Part shown: one piece after another, positions 43,153 through 51,729 of the stretch
How the letters are laid out: each line of letters starts with the position of its first letter
Numbering within the stretch: the stretch's first letter is position 1
Source of the DNA: CBDEGU01 sp965238045
GTDB lineage: Bacteria; Acidobacteriota; Terriglobia; Bryobacterales; UBA6623
Direction of reading: 5' to 3'
DNA length: 64,000 nt
Assembly: GCA_965238045.1 (NCBI GenBank)
Contig: CBDEGU010000011.1
Coordinates: 744,001 to 808,000, forward strand
Translations under genes and position numbers: made by a program
Notes under the pieces: generated by a model
What the model was told of the DNA's origin: nothing
Seen by the model: only the letters and a program-made list of their open reading frames with translations
Databases searched by the model: none

Positions 43153-44310
43153 ATGAAACGTATCATGCATCGCCGCAATTTCCTCTCGATATCGGCGACC
43201 GCCCCATTGTGGCCGGCCATTGGCCATGGGACCCCGCTCACCAGCTCGGACGCGCCCATGCAGCCCCCTGCCCGGCGGCCCGCCCCGATCATGATGGATG
43301 CCGAGCACGCCCAAATGACTGTGCCGCTGCCGGGAGTCGAACTCTTCGCGATGCCTCAGGCAGGCATTCGCACCGACACCCGCACGGCAATGGTGAAGAA
43401 TGGCGACATCTATGTCGGCGGTGGCGGATTTCTCTGGAAGTCCACCGATCGCGCTGAGACTTGGACCATGCGCACCCTTCCTCAGCGCGCCGGCGGCGGC
43501 TTTGGAATTGTAGACGGCGACATCTTCCTGCTCGTGCTATACGCTCCCGATAACTCCTCCAGTTCCGTTCTGCGCTCCACCGACTACGGTGAGACCTGGA
43601 GTGAGCCGGTGGCCCTCGACACCGGTCCCTTCAACTTCAGCGGCGGTGGCTGGAGCCACGTGTATCAGCATCCGGATGGCACGGCCATGATCACCGTCAC
43701 GCTGCGCCAGCGCGATCAGCCGGGCTTCCACGACTACATCTTTCGCTCGGCTGACAACGGCGTCACCTGGGGCGACCCGACCCTGCTCATTCCCTATTCA
43801 GCGGAAAGCAGTCTGCTGGCCCTTCGCGACTCCAGCCGGATGCTCGCCTACATTCGGGCTCAGCGCCACTCACTGCCCGAAGATGCCCCCGGCTTCTGGA
43901 AGCAGACCGGCGCCACCGAGGGTCATTCGTGGCCGCTCAAGAACGGCGTGGTCGCCCAGTCAAACGACGGCGGGCGCACATGGAAAAACCTCCGGCTATT
44001 CGACACCTATGGCAGCGTGCCAGGCGAACTGATCCAGACGCCCGACCGGCGTGTGGCCGCGATCTGGCTGCAACGCTATCCCTACACCGAATCTGACATC
44101 CGCGTTCGAATCAGCAACGATGGTGGCAGGACGTGGGGAAAACGCACCTATTCCCTATTCAAGGCCCATGGATATCCGAGCAGTGTCGTCTATTCCGATG
44201 GCACGATCGTCACAGCTTGCGAGAACACACGGCTGAACGAGAGAGGACGTCCTATCGGAAAGCGGACAATGGCCGCGGCACGCTGGCGATTGCCCTCGGC
44301 CCCGGAATAA
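43153..44310 (+). CDS. Sialidase/BNR-repeat exo-glycosidase-like protein
   Basis: Start at 43153 (MKRIMHRRNFLSISATAPLW), a Tat-type signal. The body is a six-bladed propeller with several Asp boxes (STDYGETW, SADNGVTW, SNDGGRTW twice; STDRAETW degenerate) and late Arg/Tyr positions. Proteins of this type cleave terminal sugars or only bind glycans. The catalytic residues cannot be assigned with confidence. It is divergent from the AKR gene and 22 bp upstream of the lipoprotein gene. Confidence 0.75.
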   Translation: MKRIMHRRNFLSISATAPLWPAIGHGTPLTSSDAPMQPPARRPAPIMMDAEHAQMTVPLPGVELFAMPQAGIRTDTRTAMVKNGDIYVGGGGFLWKSTDRAETWTMRTLPQRAGGGFGIVDGDIFLLVLYAPDNSSSSVLRSTDYGETWSEPVALDTGPFNFSGGGWSHVYQHPDGTAMITVTLRQRDQPGFHDYIFRSADNGVTWGDPTLLIPYSAESSLLALRDSSRMLAYIRAQRHSLPEDAPGFWKQTGATEGHSWPLKNGVVAQSNDGGRTWKNLRLFDTYGSVPGELIQTPDRRVAAIWLQRYPYTESDIRVRISNDGGRTWGKRTYSLFKAHGYPSSVVYSDGTIVTACENTRLNERGRPIGKRTMAAARWRLPSAPE

Positions 44311-44332
44311 CACAGGGAACGAGAATAGAACC

Positions 44333-45919
44333 GTGCTAACTCGCGGATCCGCCATCAAGCACATCACGGCGGCTGTCGTGGCGCCAGCATTCCTTGGCTG
44401 TGCGGACCCTCCCGAGTCCGCCGTCGCGCTGCTGCACGCCCGCAAGCAAGCCGCTCACCGAAAGCGGCCTCTCATCCTCGACGACGATGGCGACATGGCT
44501 TACGCCGATGAAACGCTTCGGGGCCCCGAAGCCTTCCTCTCGCTGCGCATGAACGACTGCTGTGACGCCGGCGTCAACAGCCTCGCCTGGTGCATGATGT
44601 GGGCCATCGCCATCAAGGGCAAGTCCCCCACTCGTTATTGGCAGACACAAATGCGGGGCGCACCGCTGACGCCAGCCATGCCCGACCCCACGCCGGTGAT
44701 CGCTGCATTCTGCCGCCAGAATGACATCGAGATCGTAGGCTCTCTGCGCATGAACGACTGTCACGACGCGTTCGGCTTTCCGTTTCCGAAGCTCGCCTAT
44801 CCCCTCAAGGTCGAACACCCCGAACTGCTCATTGGCGAGGAGAGCCAGCGTGGCGGCCCCGACGACGGACTGGCCGCCGCTATGTGGTCGGGACTGGACT
44901 ACGCCCATGAAAAAGTGCGTGCGGACCGGCTCTGGTGGATCGAAAATAGCGCCAAGAACTACGACCTCGACGGTCTTGACCTGAATTTCTTCCGCATGCC
45001 GTGGCTCTTCAAACTGGGCGAGGAAGAAAAGAACATCCCGCTCATGACCGGCTTCCTCCGTCAGGCCCGCGAACGCCTGGACGAGATCAGCCGGCTCCGG
45101 GGACGGCCCCTGTTGCTGGGCGTGCGCATTCCCGGCACCCTCGAAGCCTGTCTTCGCATGGGAATCGACATCGAAACCTGGCTGCGCGAGGGGTTGATCG
45201 ATCGCCTGCTCACCGGCGGCGGCTATGTCTGTTACTCAACGCCCGCCGAAGAGCTTGTCGCGCTTGGACACCGCTATGAGGTTCCCGTCTATCCCTGTAT
45301 CAATTGTCCGGGAAGCAGCCAACTGGGGAATGGAAATCCTCGCGCCGCCGCGTCGAACCTCTGGTGGGCGGGCGCGGACGGCATCTACCTGTGGAACTTC
45401 CAGTATCTGCCCGGCGGCTCGATCGGCTACGGCCGCCTGGCAGCCGCACAATACAAGAAACACCTGCCTGACATCGCCGACCCAGCGCGGCTGCGATATT
45501 TAGACAAGTCTTTCGCCGTAAATCATCGTGTGCGTGAGCAGTATCAGCGGGCCAGCGCGCCGGTGCCGCTCCCGCTCACGCTGGGCAGGCAAGCTGACGA
45601 GGGTTCTGGCCTCATTCCGGTTCGCATTGGTGATGACATTGCTGCCGCGCATCGGAACGGCAAATTGCGGGAGGTGGTTCTCAAGCTCAAGCCGGATGGG
45701 GTCGTCGCGAATGACCTGCTGACCATCAGCCTAAATGGGGCCGCGGCCAGCGCGGTGGTCACCACGGGCTCCGATTGGCTTAGTCTGGCGCTGCCGCCAA
45801 CGGCGGTCAAGCAAGGAGTTAACCAGCTCCAGCTCGCCATCGCCAGACGAGGAGATGCAGCCCGCAAGGAGATCGTCATCGAGCAGGCCCGCGTCGATGT
45901 GCGTTACCGGCGAGCATGA
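44333..45919 (+). CDS. Lipoprotein with glycoside-hydrolase-like TIM barrel
   Basis: The protein has 528 residues from GTG. A lipobox (AAVVAPAFLGC) marks it as a lipoprotein. The body reads like a family of uncharacterised Planctomycetes/Acidobacteriota glycoside-hydrolase-like barrels: NSLAWCMMWAIAIKG, NDCHDAFGFPFPKLAYPLKV, NYDLDGLDLNFFRMPWLF (paired Asp), GADGIYLWNFQYLPGG. The C-terminal ~110 residues look like a beta-sandwich. It is likely co-transcribed with the sialidase-like gene. Confidence 0.65.
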   Translation: MLTRGSAIKHITAAVVAPAFLGCADPPESAVALLHARKQAAHRKRPLILDDDGDMAYADETLRGPEAFLSLRMNDCCDAGVNSLAWCMMWAIAIKGKSPTRYWQTQMRGAPLTPAMPDPTPVIAAFCRQNDIEIVGSLRMNDCHDAFGFPFPKLAYPLKVEHPELLIGEESQRGGPDDGLAAAMWSGLDYAHEKVRADRLWWIENSAKNYDLDGLDLNFFRMPWLFKLGEEEKNIPLMTGFLRQARERLDEISRLRGRPLLLGVRIPGTLEACLRMGIDIETWLREGLIDRLLTGGGYVCYSTPAEELVALGHRYEVPVYPCINCPGSSQLGNGNPRAAASNLWWAGADGIYLWNFQYLPGGSIGYGRLAAAQYKKHLPDIADPARLRYLDKSFAVNHRVREQYQRASAPVPLPLTLGRQADEGSGLIPVRIGDDIAAAHRNGKLREVVLKLKPDGVVANDLLTISLNGAAASAVVTTGSDWLSLALPPTAVKQGVNQLQLAIARRGDAARKEIVIEQARVDVRYRRA

Positions 45920-46127
45920 TCGAGCAAACCACATCCTGAACTGCGACGGCGCGCTCCAAGTCGTTGGGGGGCCGCGCCACCGGCTCTCACCGCAAGCACG
46001 CTGGACCGCGAATCGACAAGCGCATGGATGCGGGAAGCCCGCTTTCCCAATGTGATGCGGGCAGGGGATGGCGGTGGTGATTGACTCGGCCGAAAATCGG
46101 GGCTTACAATTGTGTTGGGAGAATGTT

Positions 46128-48218
46128 ATGGTGGTGGTTCCGGCAAATTTATTTTCGTGGTCGCGCTTGCTCCCGGCGGGAGCGGCGGTCCTGGCAGGAT
46201 GTTTGCTCGCGCCGGCGCTGCCGGCCGAGCCGAGCCAGACGCCCGAATACAGGGAAACCGAGCGGAGCTTCTGGGCGTTTCAGAAGCGCGGCCGTCCGGC
46301 GCCGCCTCGGTTCGTCGACCCGCCGGATCAGGCCTGGGTGAGAACGCCGGTCGATGCTCTCGTGCTGGCGAAGCTGCGGGAGAACGGGCTGCGGCCGTCG
46401 CCCGAAGCCGGCCGCGAGACGCTCATTCGGCGGCTTTTCTTCAACTTGACCGGGCTGCCTCCCAGCACGGCCGCCGTGGCCGGCTTCCTGAGCGACCCCT
46501 CGCCCCGGGCCTACGAAAATCTGGTCGAGCGGCTGCTGGCAAGTCCCCAATATGGGGAACGCTGGGCCCAGCACTGGCTCGACGTGGTTCGTTTCGCCGA
46601 GACCGAAGGCTTTGAGTACGACCGCTCGATACAGGGCGCCTGGCGCTATCGCGATTATGTGATTCGCTCGTTCAACGAAGATAAGCCCTATGACCAGTTT
46701 GTGCGGGAGCAGATAGCCGGCGATGAACTCGGCGCGGAGATACTCAGCGCAGGGAAACTCAGCACAGGGAAACTAAGCGCAGCGGACCACGATCCGCGGA
46801 TCGCCGCCGGTTTCCATCGCCTCGGAGCCGTGCGGCGCAATGCCGGCAATCAGGAAGTCTCCGGCAGCCGCAACGAAGTTTTGACCGAGAGAACCGACAT
46901 CATCGGGGCGGCGTTCCTGGGGCTGACCGTCGGCTGCGCGCGCTGCCACGATCACATGTTCGATCCCATTCGCCAGCGAGACTACTACCAGATGCAAGCG
47001 TTTCTTGCCGCCACGCAAGAGGAGCAGATTATCCTCGCTCCCGAGCAAGAGCAGAAGGCCTGGCAGGCGAGCACCGACGAGATCAACGAAAAGATCAAGA
47101 AGGTCAAGAAACGTCTCAAGGATCTGGAGGGAGAAGAAAAGGAGCGAGTCAAGAAGGAAGTGGACAGCGAAGTCAAAATATTGCAGGCGCAACTGCCCAA
47201 ACCGCTGCCGGCCATCACCAGCATCCGCAACGACGCCGAGAAGCGCACGGCCATCCACGTTCTGGAACGCGGCAACTGGGACAAGAAGGGCCGCCAAGTC
47301 GGCATGCGCGCCCTGGGCGTTCTGCTGCCGGAAGGCGCGCCGATCTTGCCGGCCGATACGCCCAACCCGCGGACCGTGCTGGCCAACTGGATGACCGAGC
47401 CCGATCATCCGCTCACCGCCCGCGTCATGGTGAATCGCGTCTGGGGCTTCCACTTCGGGACCGGGATCGTCAAGACCGCGAATGACTTTGGGTTCAACGG
47501 CGAGCGGCCAAGCCATCCCGAACTCCTGGATTACCTCGCGAACCACTTTGTCGAAAGCGGCTGGAGCGTCAAGGCCCTCCATCGGATGATGCTCAACAGC
47601 AGCGCCTACCGGCAGGCGTCGCGCTCCTCGGGGGCGGCGGCCGGGCGGCTGAAAGATCCCGAGAACCGCTTGTTGTGGCGCTTCATGCGCCGCCGCCTCG
47701 AGGCCGAGGAAATCCGCGACACGATGCTCGCCGTTTCCGGTCAAGCGAACCCCAAGGCGGGCGGGGAAAGCATTATGGTTCCGGTCGAAGCGGAGCTCAT
47801 CGGACTGATGTATAAGCCCGATCAGTGGCAGGTGGCCAAGAACCCCCGGGAGCACCGGCGCCGCTCGATCTATCTGATCGCCAAACGAAATATGCGGCTG
47901 CCGTTTATGGAAGTGTTCGACCAGCCCACGCTGCTGACCAGTTGTTCGCGGCGCGAATCGAGCACGCACGCGCCGCAAGCTCTCGAGTTGCTCAATGGCC
48001 GGCTGTCGAACGAACTGGCGCGGGCGTTCGCGAAACGGTTGCGGCGGGAAGTCGGCGGCAGTCCCCTCCAGCAAGTCGAGCGGGCGTATCTGCTGGCGGT
48101 GGGCCGGGCGCCGACGGAAAAGGAATCGGCACTGGCGCTGGAGTTTCTGCGCACCCAGCCGCTCGAAGAATTCGCGCTCGCCGTATTCAACCTCAACGCC
48201 TTTCTATATGTGAACTGA
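46128..48218 (+). CDS. DUF1549/DUF1553 (PSD1-type) secreted protein
   Basis: The protein has 696 residues. The start at 46128 follows GGGAG with 8-nt spacing and opens a signal segment. DUF1549 lies in the N-terminal half (RRLFFNLTGLPPS, WLDVVRFAETEGFEYD, QIAGDEL), with GCARCHDHMFDPI, a CxxCH motif that could bind heme. A Lys/Glu coiled coil (KKVKKRLKDLEGEEKERVKK) separates it from DUF1553 (LANWMTEPDHPLTARVMVNR, VWGFHFG, THAPQALELLNG). Three 15-bp units at 46743-46787 give ILSAGKLSTGKLSAA. The DUF1501 gene starts 2 bp after the stop. Confidence 0.88.
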   Translation: MVVVPANLFSWSRLLPAGAAVLAGCLLAPALPAEPSQTPEYRETERSFWAFQKRGRPAPPRFVDPPDQAWVRTPVDALVLAKLRENGLRPSPEAGRETLIRRLFFNLTGLPPSTAAVAGFLSDPSPRAYENLVERLLASPQYGERWAQHWLDVVRFAETEGFEYDRSIQGAWRYRDYVIRSFNEDKPYDQFVREQIAGDELGAEILSAGKLSTGKLSAADHDPRIAAGFHRLGAVRRNAGNQEVSGSRNEVLTERTDIIGAAFLGLTVGCARCHDHMFDPIRQRDYYQMQAFLAATQEEQIILAPEQEQKAWQASTDEINEKIKKVKKRLKDLEGEEKERVKKEVDSEVKILQAQLPKPLPAITSIRNDAEKRTAIHVLERGNWDKKGRQVGMRALGVLLPEGAPILPADTPNPRTVLANWMTEPDHPLTARVMVNRVWGFHFGTGIVKTANDFGFNGERPSHPELLDYLANHFVESGWSVKALHRMMLNSSAYRQASRSSGAAAGRLKDPENRLLWRFMRRRLEAEEIRDTMLAVSGQANPKAGGESIMVPVEAELIGLMYKPDQWQVAKNPREHRRRSIYLIAKRNMRLPFMEVFDQPTLLTSCSRRESSTHAPQALELLNGRLSNELARAFAKRLRREVGGSPLQQVERAYLLAVGRAPTEKESALALEFLRTQPLEEFALAVFNLNAFLYVN
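46743..46787. repeat. Three tandem 15-bp units in the DUF1549 gene
   Basis: CTCAGCGCAGGGAAA, CTCAGCACAGGGAAA, CTAAGCGCAGCGGAC. In frame. Confidence 0.75.
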
Positions 48219-48220
48219 CC

Positions 48221-49639
48221 ATGGCCGAACATATTCGCTATACCCGCAACCGGCGCGAATTCATCGAAGACGCTTTCTGCGGTTTCGGCTCGCTCGCGAT
48301 GGCCTCGATGCTGGCCCAAGATCCCTTGCCGGCGGCGAGCGTGAACCCGCTCGATCCCAAAGCGCCCCATTTCGAGGGCAAGGCCAAGGCGGTGATTTTC
48401 CTGTTCATGGCCGGCGGACCGAGCCACATCGAGACCTTCGACCCCAAGCCGCTGCTCAATAAGCTGGACGGGCAGCCGCGGCCCGCGGAATTCGGCGAAG
48501 CCAAATATCAGTTCGTCAAGAAGGACGCCAAGCTGCTTGGCACCAAACGCGTCTTTCGGAAATACGGCCAGAGCGGCATCGAGGTCTCGGACCTGTTTCC
48601 GCGCTTGTCCCAGCGCATCGACGATATCGCTGTTCTGCGCGGCTGCCATGGCGATATGGTCGTGCACTCGGCCGCGCAATATGAGTTATTCAGCGGCCGG
48701 ATCGTGCCCGGTTTCCCGAGCATGGGCTCGTGGACGATCTATGGTTTGGGAGCGGAAAGCGACTCGCTTCCCGCCTATGTCGTGATGCCGGATCCCGACG
48801 GCGCGCTCGAAGCCGGCCAGCCGATGTACATGAACGGTTTTCTGCCCGCCGTCTTTCAGCCCACGATGTTTCGCGCCGGCGACAAGCCGGTCTTGAATCT
48901 CGATCTGCCCGCCGGGGTTTCCCTCGGCCAGCGCCGCGCGACCGTCGATCTCATTCGGGATCTCAACGAAGCCGTCCTTACCCAGGACGATGACGAACTC
49001 GGCGCGCGCATTACGTCCTACGACCTCGCCTTCAAGATGCAGATGGAGGCGCCCGGCGTCCTGGACCTCTCGAACGAACCCCAGAAGACCCTCGACCTTT
49101 ACGGCGTCGGCGCGGAACCCACCAACGACTACGGCCGCCGCTGTCTGCTGGCGCGGCGGCTGGTCGAAAAGGGCGTTCGTTTCGTGACGGTGGTTTCAGG
49201 CGGGGGTCCCGGCAATTTGCAGTGGGACGCCCATAGCGATATCGAGGAGAATCATCTGCGGATGGCGGCGCAGACCGATCAGCCCATGGCCGCGCTGCTC
49301 GAGGATCTGAAACGCCGCGGGATGCTCGATTCCACGCTGGTGGTTTGGGGCGGAGAGTTCGGCCGCTCGCCGGAAGCCCAAGGCGGCAAGGGCCGCGACC
49401 ATCACAACCTCGGATTTACGATGTGGATGGCCGGAGGCGGCATCCGGGGCGGTCAAGTCGTCGGCGCGACCGACGCCATCGGACTGCGAGCGATCGAGAC
49501 GCCCTGCCACTTCCGCGATATCCACACCACGATGCTCCACCAGCTGGGCCTCGATCAAGATCAGCTCAGCTATCTCCACATGGGCCGCAAAGAGCGCCTT
49601 ACGCAGCTCCGCGGCCGCGTCATCCGGCAGATCGTCTAG
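48221..49639 (+). CDS. DUF1501 secreted protein (sulfatase-like fold)
   Basis: The protein has 472 residues. The start is ATG 48221, 2 bp after the DUF1553 stop. The N-terminus has a Tat-like NRREFIEDAFCGFGSLAMAS. DUF1501 marks: VIFLFMAGGPSHIETFDPKP (the alkaline-phosphatase-superfamily entry strand), LDSTLVVWGGEFGRSPEAQG, GRDHHNLGFTMWMAGGGIRG. DUF1549/DUF1553 and DUF1501 proteins travel as a pair in Planctomycetes and Acidobacteriota and are thought to act on surface sulfated or complex glycans; the reaction is not known. The TAG stop lies in the edge of REP copy 2. Confidence 0.9.
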   Translation: MAEHIRYTRNRREFIEDAFCGFGSLAMASMLAQDPLPAASVNPLDPKAPHFEGKAKAVIFLFMAGGPSHIETFDPKPLLNKLDGQPRPAEFGEAKYQFVKKDAKLLGTKRVFRKYGQSGIEVSDLFPRLSQRIDDIAVLRGCHGDMVVHSAAQYELFSGRIVPGFPSMGSWTIYGLGAESDSLPAYVVMPDPDGALEAGQPMYMNGFLPAVFQPTMFRAGDKPVLNLDLPAGVSLGQRRATVDLIRDLNEAVLTQDDDELGARITSYDLAFKMQMEAPGVLDLSNEPQKTLDLYGVGAEPTNDYGRRCLLARRLVEKGVRFVTVVSGGGPGNLQWDAHSDIEENHLRMAAQTDQPMAALLEDLKRRGMLDSTLVVWGGEFGRSPEAQGGKGRDHHNLGFTMWMAGGGIRGGQVVGATDAIGLRAIETPCHFRDIHTTMLHQLGLDQDQLSYLHMGRKERLTQLRGRVIRQIV

Positions 49640-49818
49640 CCCGCTTTTCTCATCACGTGGCGAAGCGAAGTGCGTGAGAGGCGCGTCAGTACGAGGCGCG
49701 CACCGCTTGACGAGCGCAGGCGTACTTGACAGTACGTTGAGCACGGCGAGCAAGCGCAACGAAGTAATGGCGGGCCTATCGCGTGCTTCGGTCGTCAGGT
49801 GGTGAGAAATGCGGGCTC
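49637..49818. repeat. REP/BIME-like element, copy 2, with terminal inverted repeats
   Basis: Left end TAGCCCGCTTTTCTCATCAC, right end an inverted copy (GTGGTGAGAAATGCGGGCT), ~180 bp apart. The middle holds TGGCGAAGCGAAGTGCGTG, then CGCTTGACGAGCGC and GTTGAGCACGGC, shared with copy 3. The left edge carries the TAG stop of the DUF1501 gene and the right inverted edge carries the TGA stop of panC. Confidence 0.75.
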
Positions 49819-50676
49819 GCCCGGTTCACCAGCACCCGCGACGATATTATCAATCAGCCGTATCGCGCCAATGCGAACGGCCGCCGCCACCAGTACCGGC
49901 ACGATGATTTCATCCACCAGCTGCAAGTCTTCCGGATCGACGATTTCCAGATATTCAACCCGTACCGACCTCTCTCGCGTCATGACCGGCAGCGTCTGCT
50001 TCATCACTTCGCCAGGGCACGTTTCCCCCGCGCGGATCATGTTTCGAGCCACCCGCAACGCTTCATACAGCACCGGAGCGGCCCGCCTCTCCTCCACCGA
50101 GAGAAGCTGATTTCTGGAACTCAGCGCCAGTCCGTCGGCCTCTCGCACCGTGCCGACGCCGGCGATTTCGGCCGGCATATTGAGATCCGCGACCATGCGC
50201 CGGATGATCGCGAGTTGCTGATAGTCCTTCTCGCCAAAATAGGCACGCCGCGGCTCGACGATGTTAAGAAGTTTCGCGACCACGGTAGCGACGCCGCGAA
50301 AATGCCCAGGGCGAAACGGCCCGCAGAGATGCCGGCCCAAGGCAGCGGCCTCGACGAAAGTAACGCCTGTCCCAGGGTACATCTCTTCCGCCGCGGGCGC
50401 GAAGATCCACCCGGCGCCGCGAGAGCGGCAATACTCCAAGTCTTTCTCAAAATCTCTGGGGTAGGCGGCGTAGTCGTCCCGGCGATCGAACTGCGCGGGA
50501 TTGACGAAGATCGAAACGACGGTGCAATCGTTCTCTCGGGCCGACCGCTCGATCAAAGAGCCGTGTCCGGCGTGCAGTGCACCCATGGTCGGCACCAGGC
50601 CAATGCTTTTTCCGTCGCGGCGAAGCGGCGTTAGATCGTCGCGCAGGCCGGCGATCGAGCGGAGCACTCGGACCAT
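49795..50676 (-). CDS. panC: Pantoate--beta-alanine ligase
   Basis: The protein has 293 residues. PanC joins pantoate and beta-alanine with ATP in the CoA pathway. Marks: GLVPTMGALHAGHGSLI (nucleotide-binding HIGH-like motif), VSIFVNPAQFDRRDDYAAYP, FGEKDYQQLAIIRRMVADLN and LALSSRNQLLS (KMSKS-like). The last residues (PAFLTT) and the stop are encoded by the inverted edge of the REP-like repeat. panB lies 14 bp upstream on the same strand; the two form an operon. Confidence 0.97.
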   Translation of the reverse strand: MVRVLRSIAGLRDDLTPLRRDGKSIGLVPTMGALHAGHGSLIERSARENDCTVVSIFVNPAQFDRRDDYAAYPRDFEKDLEYCRSRGAGWIFAPAAEEMYPGTGVTFVEAAALGRHLCGPFRPGHFRGVATVVAKLLNIVEPRRAYFGEKDYQQLAIIRRMVADLNMPAEIAGVGTVREADGLALSSRNQLLSVEERRAAPVLYEALRVARNMIRAGETCPGEVMKQTLPVMTRERSVRVEYLEIVDPEDLQLVDEIIVPVLVAAAVRIGAIRLIDNIVAGAGEPGEPAFLTT

Positions 50677-50690
50677 GGACTTTTGCTTGG

Positions 50691-51539
50691 CTACTCTTGT
50701 TTGGCGGGGACCGGCCTGGCAACCCGCCCGCGCATTGTATGCTCTTCAGCCGGGAAACGTCCCCGCCGCACATCGGCGACATATTCCTCGGTCGCCGCGA
50801 CCATTTCCCGGCCCAACTGCGCGTACTGTTTCACGAACGACGGAACGAACTCATCAAAGAGTCCGAACATGTCGTAGCTCACCAAAACTTGCCCGTCGCA
50901 ATCGGGCCCGGCGCCGATGCCGATCGTCGGAATCGTAAGCTCCCGGGTCACGCGAGCCGCGACTTCGGCCGGAATCGCTTCGAGTACGAGAGCAAACACG
51001 CCGGCGGCTTCGAGTGTCTGGGCTTCGGCGATCAGTTCCTGGGCATCTTCATCATTACGCGCCTGTCTTCGAAACCCGCCCTGACGGTGGACCGACTGGG
51101 GCTGCATGCCCAGATGCCCCATCACCGGAATGCCAATGTCTGAAAGACGCGAAGCCACGTCGAGGACAACGCGGCCGCCCTCGATCTTGACCGCCGCCGC
51201 TCCTCCCTCTTGGATCAGCCGCGAAGCGTTGCGAACGGCCTCCGAGACGCTCACATGATACGTCCCAAACGGCATATCGGCGACAACCAGGGCGCGCCGG
51301 GCGCCCCGTGCGACGGCCCGCGTATGGTGAACGATCGCCTCCAGCGTCACGGGAATCGTCGAATCGTGACCTTCGATCACCATGCCCAGCGTGTCGCCCA
51401 CCAGCAGCATGTCGATGCCCGCGCGGTCCAACAGCCGGGCCATCGAGGCATCGTAGGCGGTCAGCATGGCGATCTTCTCGCCGCGCCGTTTCCTGTTCTT
51501 TAGGTCCGGCACACGGACCGGCTTGATTCTTTCACCCAT
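50691..51539 (-). CDS. panB: 3-methyl-2-oxobutanoate hydroxymethyltransferase
   Basis: The protein has 282 residues from ATG 51539, with AGGGTGAG upstream. PanB makes ketopantoate with methylenetetrahydrofolate. Marks: KIAMLTAYDASMARLLDRAG, LLVGDTLGMVIEGHDSTIPV, ADMPFGTYHVSVSEAV, and IGIGAGPDCDGQVLVSYDMFG. The open frame runs 29 codons farther upstream through a 15-bp duplication, but that extension is not family-like. First gene of panB-panC. Confidence 0.97.
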   Translation of the reverse strand: MGERIKPVRVPDLKNRKRRGEKIAMLTAYDASMARLLDRAGIDMLLVGDTLGMVIEGHDSTIPVTLEAIVHHTRAVARGARRALVVADMPFGTYHVSVSEAVRNASRLIQEGGAAAVKIEGGRVVLDVASRLSDIGIPVMGHLGMQPQSVHRQGGFRRQARNDEDAQELIAEAQTLEAAGVFALVLEAIPAEVAARVTRELTIPTIGIGAGPDCDGQVLVSYDMFGLFDEFVPSFVKQYAQLGREMVAATEEYVADVRRGRFPAEEHTMRGRVARPVPAKQE

Positions 51540-51550
51540 CGTTCCGCTCA

Positions 51551-51580
51551 CCCTTGCGCAAAACCCCCTTGCGCAAAACC
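51551..51580. repeat. Perfect 15-bp tandem duplication upstream of panB
   Basis: CCCTTGCGCAAAACC twice, 12 bp before the panB start. It borders the ribosome-binding region. Confidence 0.85.
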
Positions 51581-51729
51581 GTCCGTTCCGTGGCCTCAAG
51601 CCCGCCTCGCTCGGCCGGCGTGACAAGATAGCGTCCCATATCGCGGCGGAGTGCGCCGAGAGGCCGCGCCTCCCGAAACTTTCCCCCCTCGGCAGCCGCG
51701 GAGATGCCGTGACCTTTGGCGGGAACCGC

